Below are positions 17,281 to 26,253 of a stretch of 64,000 bases of DNA, piece after piece. A program made the translations under genes and the position numbers. The first letter of the stretch is position 1, and the number at the start of each line of letters is the position of its first letter. The stretch lies in assembly GCF_030813505.1 (NCBI RefSeq), contig NZ_JAUSUE010000013.1, one strand, 5' to 3'. Origin of the DNA: Pectinatus haikarae (GTDB lineage Bacteria; Bacillota; Negativicutes; Selenomonadales; Selenomonadaceae). The notes under the pieces are model-generated. The model was not told the DNA's origin, did not search any database, and was given only the letters and a program-made list of their open reading frames with translations.

Positions 17281-18165
17281 ATGAAATTAGCATTTGACGT
17301 AGATGTTTTGGCAAAACAAATGGGAATCAGTGACATGGTACACAAGGTATCAGCATGGGGGTATAAGTATATTGAACAATCACCGCATCCCAGAATAAAT
17401 CCATTTTACAAGCATCCAAAATTCAGCCGCGAATGTCAGGCAGAATACAAAAAAGCCTTAAAGGAAACCGGTGTTGAAATTTCTTCCTTTATAGTAGTGT
17501 ATCGCTGGTCCGGCCCAACGGAAGAACAGCGGCAGATCGCGGTAAAAAACTGGAAAAGAATGATAGAGATAGCCGTCGATATGAATGTTTCTGTTATAAA
17601 CACGGAACTTTCAGGTGATCCTCACCAATCGGAAATATGTGAAGGAATGTGGTACAAATCCATGGAGGAACTGCTTCCTATCATCGAAAGAGAAGGTATA
17701 AGGATAGAGATACAGTCCCATCCGTATGATTTTTGTGAAAACAGCAATGAATCGGCAGATCTGGTCAAATCTTTGCGCAGTGACAATTTAAAATATCTTT
17801 ATTGTGCGGCGCATACATTTTTTTATGACAACGGCAAAGGTGACGTGAAAAGTATGCTGGACTATGCGGGAGATGATCTATCACATGTATTGTTTGCCGA
17901 TACGATGAATCACACCAAAGACTGCCGATATATATTAAATCCTCCGGGGGTTGATGCGACAATCCATCAGCATCTGGGACTGGGTGAAGGGGAAGTCGAT
18001 TTTGCGGGAATATTTGAAAAACTTCAGGAAATGAAATTTACCGATCGCAAATTTAAAGTCGGCGGTGAATCGATAGCCTGTGTATCACTGTTCGGCTATC
18101 CGGAAAAAATGGATAAACAGGCGTCCGAAGCACGGAAAATAGTCGAAAGAGGACTGGGCATTTGA
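17281..18165 (+). CDS. iolH: IolH-like TIM-barrel isomerase
   Basis: A 294-residue barrel protein similar to Bacillus IolH: VYRWSGPTEEQRQ, NTELSGDP, YKSMEELLPIIEREGIRIEIQSHP, LYCAAHTFFYDNGKGDVKSMLDYAG, HVLFADTMNH, YILNPPG and HQHLGLGEGEVDF. IolH genes accompany inositol operons but their reaction is not firmly known; an isomerase or epimerase role is inferred. GAAAGGTGA lies before the ATG. It is monocistronic by the terminator at 18176 and is divergent from the isomerase at 15854. Confidence 0.83.
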   Translation: MKLAFDVDVLAKQMGISDMVHKVSAWGYKYIEQSPHPRINPFYKHPKFSRECQAEYKKALKETGVEISSFIVVYRWSGPTEEQRQIAVKNWKRMIEIAVDMNVSVINTELSGDPHQSEICEGMWYKSMEELLPIIEREGIRIEIQSHPYDFCENSNESADLVKSLRSDNLKYLYCAAHTFFYDNGKGDVKSMLDYAGDDLSHVLFADTMNHTKDCRYILNPPGVDATIHQHLGLGEGEVDFAGIFEKLQEMKFTDRKFKVGGESIACVSLFGYPEKMDKQASEARKIVERGLGI

Positions 18166-18175
18166 TATCAAGACA

Positions 18176-18202
18176 GCGGCGGCTGACAAAGCCGCCGTTT
18201 TT
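18176..18202 (+). terminator. Intrinsic terminator after iolH
   Basis: CGGCGGCT (18177-18184) pairs with AGCCGCCG (18190-18197) and is followed by five Ts, 11 bases after the iolH stop. Confidence 0.88.
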
Positions 18203-18272
18203 GATTATACACATAAGCATTTATTTTGATCATGATTTTTATTCCGACTAAAATTTGTATAGGAAATTATAC

Positions 18273-19211
18273 GTGGAAAAAAACAGAGAAAAAACCTATA
18301 TAGCACTTATAACGGCCACTGTATTCTGGGGTATACAGCCCTTATGCATAAAACTTATTATGGTATACTGGTCGCCCGCGGCATTGACCAGTATGCGCTA
18401 CTTTTTCATAAGTCTTATTTTATTTTTCATAATCTATTTGCGCAGTGAACCCAGATTTTTTTTACCGGCTAAATTTGTCATACCGGTGCTGCTTATGGGG
18501 CTGACCGGTATAGCTATAAACAATATCGCTCAGTTTACAGGTCTCAAATATTCTACGATTACCAACTGCACGCTCATAGCCTCAGTCGGTCCTTCCATTA
18601 CGGCACTCATGGCAGCAATATTTTTAAAGGAATGTCTCAGTTTTCTGCAATGGCTGGGTATTATACTGTCTCTATGCGGAGCATTGCTGTTGTTTACTGA
18701 AGGAAATATTGATATTTTACTGAATTTTTCTTTCAACCAGGGCGATATCTTATTTTTTATCTGTCAAGTAGTCTGGGCCTTATATTCATTCATTGGGGTA
18801 AAAGTAATGCAATCTCTGTCGGTTTTTCTGGTTACCGCATGGGCTGGATTATTCGGAGCGATACTGACTGCTGTTTATGCACTGTATACAGATGAACTAT
18901 ATTACACACCGTTGCCCCTGCCAGCAATCTACGCCTTCACTTTTATTGTGCTTCTCGGCGGAGTTTGTTCGATGGTATGCTGGAATATCGGTGTCAAGAA
19001 TGCCGGCCCAAGTTTGTCGGCTGTTTTTGCCAATATAACACCATTAGTAGGAATATTCTGCGGGGTATGGTTTTTTTCCGAAAGTTTTGGTATGCTGGAA
19101 TTCTTCGGTGCTGCCGCAATATTCGTCGGTGTTTATATGACCACCCATAACAGGCAGATAGCGGCCTGCTTCCAGCATTTACATATTTTATCCAATAAGG
19201 TGAATCATTGA
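18273..19211 (+). CDS. DMT-superfamily (EamA) transporter
   Basis: A 312-residue inner-membrane protein with about ten hydrophobic helices arranged as two EamA repeats. Landmarks are VFWGIQPLCIKL in helix 1, QFTGLKYSTITNCTLIASVGPSITALMAAIFLKE at the end of repeat 1 and NAGPSLSAVFANITPLVGIFCGVWFF in repeat 2. Members export metabolites or import small molecules; the cargo is not predictable. GTG at 18273, six bases after AGGAAA, is preferred over an in-frame TTG at 18255. It lies between iolH and iolE, so cargo linked to cyclitol metabolism is possible. Confidence 0.82.
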   Translation: MEKNREKTYIALITATVFWGIQPLCIKLIMVYWSPAALTSMRYFFISLILFFIIYLRSEPRFFLPAKFVIPVLLMGLTGIAINNIAQFTGLKYSTITNCTLIASVGPSITALMAAIFLKECLSFLQWLGIILSLCGALLLFTEGNIDILLNFSFNQGDILFFICQVVWALYSFIGVKVMQSLSVFLVTAWAGLFGAILTAVYALYTDELYYTPLPLPAIYAFTFIVLLGGVCSMVCWNIGVKNAGPSLSAVFANITPLVGIFCGVWFFSESFGMLEFFGAAAIFVGVYMTTHNRQIAACFQHLHILSNKVNH

Positions 19212-19268
19212 TAAAGTAAATATTCACCTCATATAGATGAAAAAATGAAGTAAACTTATATACAAATT

Positions 19269-19291
19269 TTTGTTCATAAATTAATCACAAA
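19269..19291. promoter_or_regulatory. Shared palindromic element, copy B
   Basis: The core TCATAAATTAATC (19274-19286) is identical to copy A at 17241-17253 and is flanked by TTTGT and ACAAA, which are inverse complements. It sits directly upstream of the promoter at 19296, where an activator would bind. Confidence 0.5.
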
Positions 19292-19295
19292 TGTA

Positions 19296-19324
19296 TAGAC
19301 ATTCAACAGTAACAATGCTATTAT
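19296..19324 (+). promoter_or_regulatory. Sigma-A-type promoter of iolE
   Basis: TAGACA (19296-19301) and TATTAT (19319-19324) are 17 bases apart, about 45 bases before the iolE ATG. The -35 is imperfect, which fits activator dependence. Confidence 0.5.
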
Positions 19325-19369
19325 ATACCCATAAACAAACAATTATATTATATATAAGAGGAGAAAAAA

Positions 19370-20257
19370 ATGGCAAAAATACAATTAGGTATTTGTCCGA
19401 TTGGCTGGACAAATGATGACATGCCGGATTTAGGAAAAGAAAACACTTTTGAACAGTGTATAAGTGAAATGGCGCTGGCAGGTTTTACGGGCTGCGAGGT
19501 CGGCGGAAAATTTCCGCGCGACATAAAAATATTGAAAAAAGCATTGTCTCTTCGCAATATGAATATTGCCAGTGCATGGTTCAGTTCATTTTTGACCAGT
19601 AAACCATATGAAGTAACCGCCAAGGCCTTTATTGAACACCGGGATTTTCTGCATGAAATGGGTGCGAAAGTTATTGTTGTGGCGGAACAGGGAAACAGCA
19701 TCCAAGGGCAAATAGAAACTCCACTGTTTGCCAGCAAGCCGCATTATACTGACGAACAGTGGAAAACCGTACCGGAAGGGCTCGATAAGCTTGGACTGCT
19801 TGCCAAGGAAAAAGATATGACGTTAGTATATCATCATCATATGGGAACAGGTGTGCAGACAGAGGAAGAAATCGATAAGCTTATGGAACTGACCGATCCC
19901 AATCTGGTGTCATTGCTATATGATTCGGGCCATCTGGTGTGCTCCGGAGAAAATCATCTGCGGGTGCTTGAAAAACATATTAACAGAATCAAGCATGTTC
20001 ATTTGAAAGATGTTCGTAAAAAACTGGTAGACAAAGTAAAAGAAGAAAATCTAAGTTTCCTGAAAGGTGTAAGAATGGGGATGTTTACCGTTCCCGGTGA
20101 CGGCGATATCGATTTCGGTCCAATTTTTGACATACTGAATAAAAATGATTATACCGGATGGGCATTAGTAGAAGCTGAACAGGACCCTGCTGTTGCCAAT
20201 CCGCTTGAGTACGCTCAAAAGGCCCGCAGCTATGTGAAAGAAGTATCCGGATTATAA
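19370..20257 (+). CDS. iolE: Inosose dehydratase IolE
   Basis: A 295-residue TIM barrel matching Bacillus IolE, which dehydrates 2-keto-myo-inositol to a diketone in inositol breakdown. Motifs: GICPIGWTNDDMP (8-19), CEVGGKFP with Glu43, VVAEQGNSIQG, VYHHHMGTGVQT (154-164), YDSGH with Asp185/His188, KHVHLKDVR with His209/His211, VPGDGDIDF and VEAEQDP with Glu268/Glu270. The start follows AGAGGAG. It appears monocistronic, with its own promoter at 19296 and a terminator at 20295. A divergent paralogue lies at 2001. Confidence 0.92.
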   Translation: MAKIQLGICPIGWTNDDMPDLGKENTFEQCISEMALAGFTGCEVGGKFPRDIKILKKALSLRNMNIASAWFSSFLTSKPYEVTAKAFIEHRDFLHEMGAKVIVVAEQGNSIQGQIETPLFASKPHYTDEQWKTVPEGLDKLGLLAKEKDMTLVYHHHMGTGVQTEEEIDKLMELTDPNLVSLLYDSGHLVCSGENHLRVLEKHINRIKHVHLKDVRKKLVDKVKEENLSFLKGVRMGMFTVPGDGDIDFGPIFDILNKNDYTGWALVEAEQDPAVANPLEYAQKARSYVKEVSGL

Positions 20258-20294
20258 TGCTGCACCAAAATAAATAAATATTCTAAAATATATA

Positions 20295-20340
20295 AATGCT
20301 TGGGTAGATATACAAATAAAACTCAGGCATTATTTTATTT
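20295..20340 (+). terminator. Intrinsic terminator after iolE
   Basis: AATGCTTGGGT (20295-20305) pairs with the inverse segment 20321-20331 through two G-U pairs. A T-rich stretch follows. Confidence 0.65.
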
Positions 20341-20475
20341 TAATGTCTATCCGCCGATGAAAAAACTGCATGAAAATCTGTGTGCATACTTGATTATCAC
20401 TTATTTTTGCATGGAATTTTTTCCGGAGAAAAATTGCCTTTTAAAATCAATATGTCTGGTAGAGGTCATGATAAT

Positions 20476-21150
20476 ATGTATAATTTAAAAAAAATTATCA
20501 GCAATTCATCTGAAACAGGTACAGATTGCAGACTGAAGCATCGTTTTGCAGCAATTGTTTTCGGCAATATCATAATGAGTCTGTCCATAAGTATGATGCG
20601 CCTGAGCTTATTCGGCAATGATCCGTTTTCGTGCATGAATTTAGGCTACAGCATATTGACAGGGCTGACGTTCGGTAAATGTGTGATAATATATAATTGC
20701 ATAATAATCCTGTTTGTGTTTTTACTGGATAAGAGTTTTATCAATATAGGAACTTTGATCAACATGTTTTTACTCGGTCCCGCCAGTGATATTTTTTATG
20801 ACATATTGCTGATATTATTGGGCAGCAACAGCAGTCTGACCATCCGTATTATTTTATTGCTGCTGGGTATTTTGATATCATGTTATGGCACATCCGCATA
20901 TATATGTTCAAATTTTGGCATGGGTCCATATGACGCAGCAGGATGGATAGTAGAGAAAAAATCTAAAGGCAGAATAAAATTTCGTTATGCACGTATTTTT
21001 TGGGATTTTTTATCAGTTTCTATCGGTTTTTCACTTGGCAGTATAGTAGGAATTGGCACGATCATAATGGCTTTATTCACAGGACCTCTGATTTCTTTTT
21101 TCAACAGGAATATAAATATGCCTCTGATTTATGGCAAAAATGATAATTAA
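20476..21150 (+). CDS. YczE/YitT-type membrane protein
   Basis: A 224-residue integral membrane protein with about five or six helices. Landmarks typical of the YczE/YyaS group are SLFGNDPFSCMNLG in the first loop, FGKCVIIYNCIIIL, LGPASDIFYD and GTSAYICSNFGMGPYDAAGWIVEKK. The family's function is not established. ATG at 20476 is chosen after a GAGG at 20462-20465 with rather long spacing; in-frame starts at 20452 and 20380 are less well supported. It has no obvious link to the cyclitol genes. Confidence 0.75.
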   Translation: MYNLKKIISNSSETGTDCRLKHRFAAIVFGNIIMSLSISMMRLSLFGNDPFSCMNLGYSILTGLTFGKCVIIYNCIIILFVFLLDKSFINIGTLINMFLLGPASDIFYDILLILLGSNSSLTIRIILLLLGILISCYGTSAYICSNFGMGPYDAAGWIVEKKSKGRIKFRYARIFWDFLSVSIGFSLGSIVGIGTIIMALFTGPLISFFNRNINMPLIYGKNDN

Positions 21151-21326
21151 TCTCAGAAAATGTTATTTATCTGTCTTATACCTGTTTATACGTATATATT
21201 TGGCATAACCTCTTAAATAAAAATGTGATATAATCAAAATTACAGGCGCACTGCTTTTAAATAGCAGCACGCCTGCAGGTAAAATAATTGCATTTGCTTT
21301 ATAGTTTAAGGAAAGGTGATAATAAT

Positions 21327-21980
21327 ATGCCAAATATAATAATAAATGATGTTTTAGAAGAAAAAATTAATGCCATTACGCATGGCATAGGCGCTTTTTT
21401 TGCGGTAATCGCTCTTATCGTACTTATTGCCAGAGCTTATTTGGACGGCGGTTTGTGGCAGATGGTCGCGGCTGTGGTATATGGTGTATCATTGGTGCTC
21501 TTGTATCTTGCTTCTACTCTTTATCATAGTTTTTCCCGCAGACGAGTGAAGGAGATTTTAAAATTCTTTGATCATGCCGCTATTTACATATTAATTGCCG
21601 GCAATTACACACCCTTTACTCTGATACCGCTGCATGGCACTTTTGGTTGGGCCATATTCGGTATTATCTGGGGGCTGGCATTGGCAGGAATTGTTTTCAA
21701 GATTTTCTTTGTAAAAAGGTTCAAATTTTTTTCCACTTTATGCTATCTTCTGATGGGATGGCTGGCGATCTTCATGGTAAAGCCTCTGCTTGCTGTACTG
21801 CCTGCCGCTGCAATATACTGGCTGGTTGCAGGCGGTCTGTTATATACAATAGGCACGATTTTTTATTTGGATAAAAAAATTCCCTATAATCACGCTGTAT
21901 GGCATCTATTTGTAATAGGAGGCAGCGTTTCGCATTTTATAACAGTTTTCAAATATGTAATGCCCATGCCGGTCATGTGA
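21327..21980 (+). CDS. Hemolysin III family (PAQR-type) membrane protein
   Basis: A 217-residue, seven-helix protein of the YqfA/hemolysin III family. Conserved features are NAITHGIGAFFAV, LYLASTLYHSF with the family Ser/His, FDHAAIYILIAGNYTPF, LCYLLMGWLAIFM and HAVWHLFVIGGSVSHFI with the C-terminal HxxxH. These residues form the putative metal site of PAQR proteins. The ATG at 21327 follows AAAGGTGA. A small imperfect hairpin around 21243-21277 lies in the leader. True haemolytic activity is not implied. Confidence 0.88.
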   Translation: MPNIIINDVLEEKINAITHGIGAFFAVIALIVLIARAYLDGGLWQMVAAVVYGVSLVLLYLASTLYHSFSRRRVKEILKFFDHAAIYILIAGNYTPFTLIPLHGTFGWAIFGIIWGLALAGIVFKIFFVKRFKFFSTLCYLLMGWLAIFMVKPLLAVLPAAAIYWLVAGGLLYTIGTIFYLDKKIPYNHAVWHLFVIGGSVSHFITVFKYVMPMPVM

Positions 21981-22014
21981 ACATTTTATTATGATTCTTG
22001 CGTAACCCAGATAA

Positions 22015-22053
22015 AAAAGGCTACACAAACATTTCTTGTTTGTGCAGCCTTTT
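22015..22053. terminator. Bidirectional terminator between convergent genes
   Basis: Arms at 22015-22031 and 22037-22053 pair over 17 positions with one mismatch and carry A and T runs at the ends. It serves both the hemolysin III gene and the MFS gene ending at 22104. Confidence 0.85.
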
Positions 22054-22103
22054 CATCTTTTCAGTTGACTTGTAAACCGTTATTCATCCAAAATATTTAC
22101 AGT

Positions 22104-23303
22104 TTAAAAATTCTCTGCCGAAGTCTGTGTCTGCCTGCCTGTTTTCCTGCCGTAGAAAAAGTAATACAAAATGAAACATACTACTGCAACAGCACCGGCG
22201 ACAGCATATAGCTGCTGAAAAGCCATAAAATCTCTGAGACTTCCAAGAATATACGGTCCCACGCCTATCCCCAAGTCCAAAGCTACAAAATAAGTAGACA
22301 GCGCAACACTGATACGATGCGGCGGAGTGAGCTTAATGCAGACTGCCTGCCCGTTTGACATGAATGTACCGTACCCCAGGCCGACCAAAGCCCCCGACAA
22401 AAGCAAAGTAGCTGACGTGCCTGTCACACTTAAAAGAAATAAACCGGCGGCCAGAAATATATAACAGGGATACAACACATAATTTTCACCCTTGCGGTCA
22501 AAGATCACGCCTGTCATCGGTCTTGTAATAGTAATAATAACAGCATACACTACAAAGAAAAATGTTCCGGCATCCACCAGATTTATTTCCCTTGTATAGG
22601 CCGCCAAAAAACTTAATACGCTTGAATAAGCGAATCCCATTAAAAATCCTATTATCGATATTACCATAACACGTGATTCCACATAATTATCCAACGTACA
22701 TTTTTTCATTTGCTTTCTTTCAGCCTCAGTGAGATTCATTTCTCTCACTGTAAGAGTAAAGCATCCTGCCACGCATAAAACGATCAGTGCCACACAAGTT
22801 ATTATAATTACATTGAAGTTTGCTATCAGCATCAAAAGCATACCTAAAAATGGTCCTATAGCCGCGGCAAGACTGGTACTGAGTCCATAATAGTTTATTC
22901 CCTCACCGCGTCTTTCTTCCGGAATACAGCTGGCAATTATAGTATTTGTAGCCGTCGAAATAACGCCGTAAGCCATCCCATTCAAAAAACGAACGACATA
23001 CATAACAGCCAAATTAGGAATATAAAAATACATCAGCGTTGTCACTAAATAAAATATAATGCCAAAATATAAAGTCTTTTTTCTTCCATATAGTTCAATT
23101 TCTTTTCCAAGCTGCAGTCTCGCCAGCAGCGTACCCAGGATAAAAATACCTGAAGCCAGCCCTGCCTCACTCAAAGAAGCATTCAGCTGCTCTTTCGCTA
23201 CTACAGCTATTATAACCATTAACAAATAGTAAATAAGATATACAACAAAATTTATACCGGTGTCCAGTACGAAATCCTTGTTAAATAAGGAACCTTTGCT
23301 CAT
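22104..23303 (-). CDS. MFS transporter (drug/sugar efflux type)
   Basis: A 399-residue, 12-helix MFS protein. The loop 2-3 motif appears as GKEIELYGRKKTLYFG, and PEERRGEGINYYGLSTSLAAAIGPFLGMLL is the helix-5 motif C of 14- and 12-helix antiporters, so efflux is likely. The ATG at 23303 follows GGAG. It is divergent from no clear partner; the LysR gene at 23548 is upstream on the same strand and separated by a terminator. Substrate unknown. Confidence 0.82.
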   Translation of the reverse strand: MSKGSLFNKDFVLDTGINFVVYLIYYLLMVIIAVVAKEQLNASLSEAGLASGIFILGTLLARLQLGKEIELYGRKKTLYFGIIFYLVTTLMYFYIPNLAVMYVVRFLNGMAYGVISTATNTIIASCIPEERRGEGINYYGLSTSLAAAIGPFLGMLLMLIANFNVIIITCVALIVLCVAGCFTLTVREMNLTEAERKQMKKCTLDNYVESRVMVISIIGFLMGFAYSSVLSFLAAYTREINLVDAGTFFFVVYAVIITITRPMTGVIFDRKGENYVLYPCYIFLAAGLFLLSVTGTSATLLLSGALVGLGYGTFMSNGQAVCIKLTPPHRISVALSTYFVALDLGIGVGPYILGSLRDFMAFQQLYAVAGAVAVVCFILYYFFYGRKTGRQTQTSAENF

Positions 23304-23497
23304 AACCACATCTCCATTTTTACTTTTACTTCTCTTTCCGGCTGCTGTTCCCAAAGGCAGCATGTTCTAAAGCCCTTCAAAACAAGGTTTTTGCACTTCG
23401 AAATGAGTTGATATCGCCTATTATATACTCCGGAAATGGGTTTGTATAACAAAAGAATTAGATACCTGTCATAAAATTATATTATGCCGATGCAATG

Positions 23498-23543
23498 AAA
23501 AAGGCAGCGGAAATTCCATTCTTTTCATAGAACTTCCGCTGCC
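23498..23543 (-). terminator. Intrinsic terminator after the LysR gene
   Basis: GGCAGCGGAA (23503-23512) pairs with TTCCGCTGCC (23534-23543), and on the minus strand five Ts follow (23502-23498). It lies 5 bases after the LysR stop. Confidence 0.8.
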
Positions 23544-23547
23544 ATAT

Positions 23548-24438
23548 TCATCTGTTTGTATATAATTTCTGTATATAATCAATAAATACTTTCATTATTT
23601 TATATTTAGGATTGCTCTTCTTATACATCAAATAGCATTTTAAATTAAAGGAAGGCGCCATGTCATAATAACCGTCCTCTATTCCCACTGCATTCAAAAG
23701 ACGTTCTGAAAGCACAGCCCCCGTCTCATTCTGCTGACAATAATTCATGATGGCATACGGAGTAGAGAGCCAAGCCTTGACTACGGGTGTTTTTTTATTG
23801 ACCGTAAAATAATTTTTTATAATTGAATTCATTAAATAATGCGGTGCATACTGCACTAAAGGATACGAGGCTATATCCTCTATTGCCAGCTCATTTTTCT
23901 GAGAATTGAAATGTGGCGCATAAAATACCATTTTTTCATTGCAAAAGAATGTTCTTTCATATTTTGCCACATCCAGCTGGGACATATAAAATGTTGATAT
24001 TATATCAAGTGACCCATCTTCCAGCTGACGAAAAAGCTCATAAGCTTCCAAATTATAAACATTTATTGTCAAATCCGCATTATGTTTTTGAAAATATGAC
24101 AAATGCTGATTCATCAAAACATCGCCTAATGACATCAAAGCGCCTATGTTCAACGGCATTGTTTTCCCTTTTATCTGTTTCATTTCATAAACGCATTCAG
24201 ACAGCTCGCCTATAACTTTCTGAACATGCTGAAGGAATTTCTCTCCCGCTTCAGTCAGGTCGCTTCCTCTATTTGAGCGGACTATAAGCTTAACCCCCAG
24301 AAGCTCCTCCAGTTTCTTCATCTGAAAACTAAATGCCGATTGAGTAATATTTGCCTTTTTTGCTGCTGTTGTAAAATTTCTGACCTTGCCGTAAATAATA
24401 AAATTTTCTAATTGCTGAATACTTGGCAATTGTTCCAT
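23548..24438 (-). CDS. LysR-family transcriptional regulator
   Basis: A 296-residue regulator with the N-terminal winged HTH (LENFIIYGKVRNFTTAAKKANITQSAFSFQMKKLEELLG, residues about 10-50) and a periplasmic-binding-like effector domain. TGGAGG precedes the ATG at 24438. It lies between the MFS gene and cycA; either could be a target. The effector is unknown. Confidence 0.9.
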   Translation of the reverse strand: MEQLPSIQQLENFIIYGKVRNFTTAAKKANITQSAFSFQMKKLEELLGVKLIVRSNRGSDLTEAGEKFLQHVQKVIGELSECVYEMKQIKGKTMPLNIGALMSLGDVLMNQHLSYFQKHNADLTINVYNLEAYELFRQLEDGSLDIISTFYMSQLDVAKYERTFFCNEKMVFYAPHFNSQKNELAIEDIASYPLVQYAPHYLMNSIIKNYFTVNKKTPVVKAWLSTPYAIMNYCQQNETGAVLSERLLNAVGIEDGYYDMAPSFNLKCYLMYKKSNPKYKIMKVFIDYIQKLYTNR

Positions 24439-24626
24439 TCATATCCTCCAATAGCCCTATTTCCCTGCAATGAATAATACCGCTGCCATAACGCGCGTAT
24501 TTTTTATATAATAATCGCAGCTCTCCGCATTATTCAATGTATACTAAAGAAAATTCTATTGCATTTTGACAATTAATTCAATAGCCACTGCATATATTTT
24601 TTAAAAAACATGTGCAAATAATCTGT

Positions 24627-26000
24627 TCAACGTGCCAGATCGCTCTGCATACAGCTCTTCGTTTTCATCCGTGCCTTGATGACAGCCAGCATAATAAACC
24701 AAACCGGCGTTACAAATAAAGCGACCCTTGTTTCTTCGTTGAATGCCAAAATCACTATAACGAATGCGAAGAATAATAAAATCAAATAACTGCTGAGCGG
24801 ATAAAAAGGCATTCTGAATTTATTTAATGATTTGTACTCAGATTTTGACTGACGGTATTTCATGTGGCAGATAACCATAATTGCCCATATATAAATGAAG
24901 CAGATAGTTGATATACTTGTGATCAATACAAAAACACCCTTAGGCATTATATAATTTAAAATTACTGAGATTAAGATAACCGCTACAGAAAATATTGTCG
25001 CATTAGCGGGGACCTGCCTGGATGTAAGTTTCTTCATAGATTCCGGTGCATTATTTTCTTTTGATAAAGAATATACCATACGGCTTGTACTGAAAATGCC
25101 GCTGTTGCATGCTGATGCTGCAGCTGTCAATACAACAAAATTCACTATACCGGCGGCGGCTGCTACTCCCACTGCGGCAAATACCTGAACGAACGGACTC
25201 TTATCCGGACTTATTGCTGTCCATGGATAGATACTCATTATTATGGCAAGAGCACCTATATAAAAAATTATAATGCGGATAGGTATATTATTGATAGCCT
25301 GCGGTATAACCGTTCCGGGATTTTTTGTTTCTCCTGCGGTTATACCGACGAGTTCGATACCGGTAAATGCAAAAACGACCATTTGGAATGAAAGTATGAA
25401 TCCACTGATCCCATTCGGAAACCAACCGCCGTTATTCCATAGATTTGAAAAACCTGATTCACCTATATCTGTAGAAAATCCCTTGAAGATCATAACGGCA
25501 CCAACAACGATCAAAGTCAATATTGCCGCTACCTTGATTAAAGCGAACCAAAACTCCATTTCACCAAACATTTTCACCGCAGTAAGATTCATGATCAATA
25601 AAACCACGAGTACTATAAAGCTCGGCACCCATTGACCAACACTAGGAAGCCAATATTGAATATACAATCCTGCTGCTGTCAGATCAGCCATAGCAAGGGA
25701 TATCCAGCAGAACCAATAAGTCCATCCTGTAATGAAAGCGGCTCTGTCTCCCATATATTCATAAACAAAATCAACAAATGAATGATAGTTCAAATTTGAA
25801 AGAAGAAGTTCGCCCAGAGCCCGCATTACCCAAAAACAAATTATACCCGTTATCAAATATGCCAAAAGTATAGATGGTCCTGCCAAATGAATAGATCTGC
25901 CTGCTCCTAAAAATAGCCCTGTACCTATCGCCCCGCCGATTGCCAGCAATTGCACATGGCGATTTTTCAATTCTCTTGATAAACCTTGTTTTTCCGACAT
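24627..26000 (-). CDS. cycA: D-serine/D-alanine/glycine permease (CycA type)
   Basis: A 457-residue, 12-helix APC-family amino acid:proton symporter, strongly similar to E. coli CycA: LKNRHVQLLAIGGAIGTGLFLGAG, WVMRALGELLLSNL, FITGWTYWFCW, LTAVKMFGEMEFWFALIK, VVFAFTGIELVGITAGETKNP, SIYPWTAISPDKSPFV and GIFSTSRMVYSLS. It brings glycine and small neutral amino acids into the cell. The leader carries a tandem glycine riboswitch and terminator (26041-26253), which agrees with the substrate. Confidence 0.92.
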   Translation of the reverse strand: MSEKQGLSRELKNRHVQLLAIGGAIGTGLFLGAGRSIHLAGPSILLAYLITGIICFWVMRALGELLLSNLNYHSFVDFVYEYMGDRAAFITGWTYWFCWISLAMADLTAAGLYIQYWLPSVGQWVPSFIVLVVLLIMNLTAVKMFGEMEFWFALIKVAAILTLIVVGAVMIFKGFSTDIGESGFSNLWNNGGWFPNGISGFILSFQMVVFAFTGIELVGITAGETKNPGTVIPQAINNIPIRIIIFYIGALAIIMSIYPWTAISPDKSPFVQVFAAVGVAAAAGIVNFVVLTAAASACNSGIFSTSRMVYSLSKENNAPESMKKLTSRQVPANATIFSVAVILISVILNYIMPKGVFVLITSISTICFIYIWAIMVICHMKYRQSKSEYKSLNKFRMPFYPLSSYLILLFFAFVIVILAFNEETRVALFVTPVWFIMLAVIKARMKTKSCMQSDLAR

Positions 26001-26040
26001 GTAAATTCCGCCTTTTAATATATTAAAATCTTCTCAAAAT

Positions 26041-26073
26041 AAAAAGAGGTCAAATTATAAAAATTTGACCTCT
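26041..26073 (-). terminator. Riboswitch-controlled terminator upstream of cycA
   Basis: AGAGGTCAAATT and its inverse (26045-26056, 26062-26073) form a 12-bp stem, with Ts following on the minus strand. The first-transcribed arm (26074-26067) is also complementary over 8 bases to a segment of the second aptamer (26175-26168), so the two pairings exclude each other. Confidence 0.85.
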
Positions 26074-26094
26074 GAGATAACATACTGCTCCATA

Positions 26095-26253
26095 CTCTGT
26101 CCTTTTACCTGAGAGATTCACTGCTAAAATCAGCAGCTTGCTCCTTCGGTGCTCATCTGAGGCTCTCCAGAGGTCCGTCTGATATTGGTTCTTTTGCCTG
26201 AAAGTATAACATCTTCGGCGGACTGTAAAGTCTCTCTCCCAATATCTTCATCC
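26095..26253 (-). ncRNA. Tandem glycine riboswitch
   Basis: On the minus strand the leader shows two glycine aptamers in series. Aptamer 1 is closed by AUAUUGG/CCAAUAU and contains GGGAGAGAC, CCGAAG and UUUCAGGCAAAAG. Aptamer 2 is closed by CUCUG/CAGAG and contains GGAGAG, CACCGAAGGAGCAA and CUCUCAGGUAAAAGGAC. These are the conserved blocks of the gcvT-type riboswitch. With the terminator at 26041-26073 it precedes the glycine permease cycA; the pairing pattern predicts that glycine binding turns the gene off. Confidence 0.93.

Noticed and set aside
21243..21277. Imperfect hairpin in the leader of the hemolysin III gene
   Set aside because: The stem is broken by two mismatches and no T-run follows; it matches no riboswitch I recognise.
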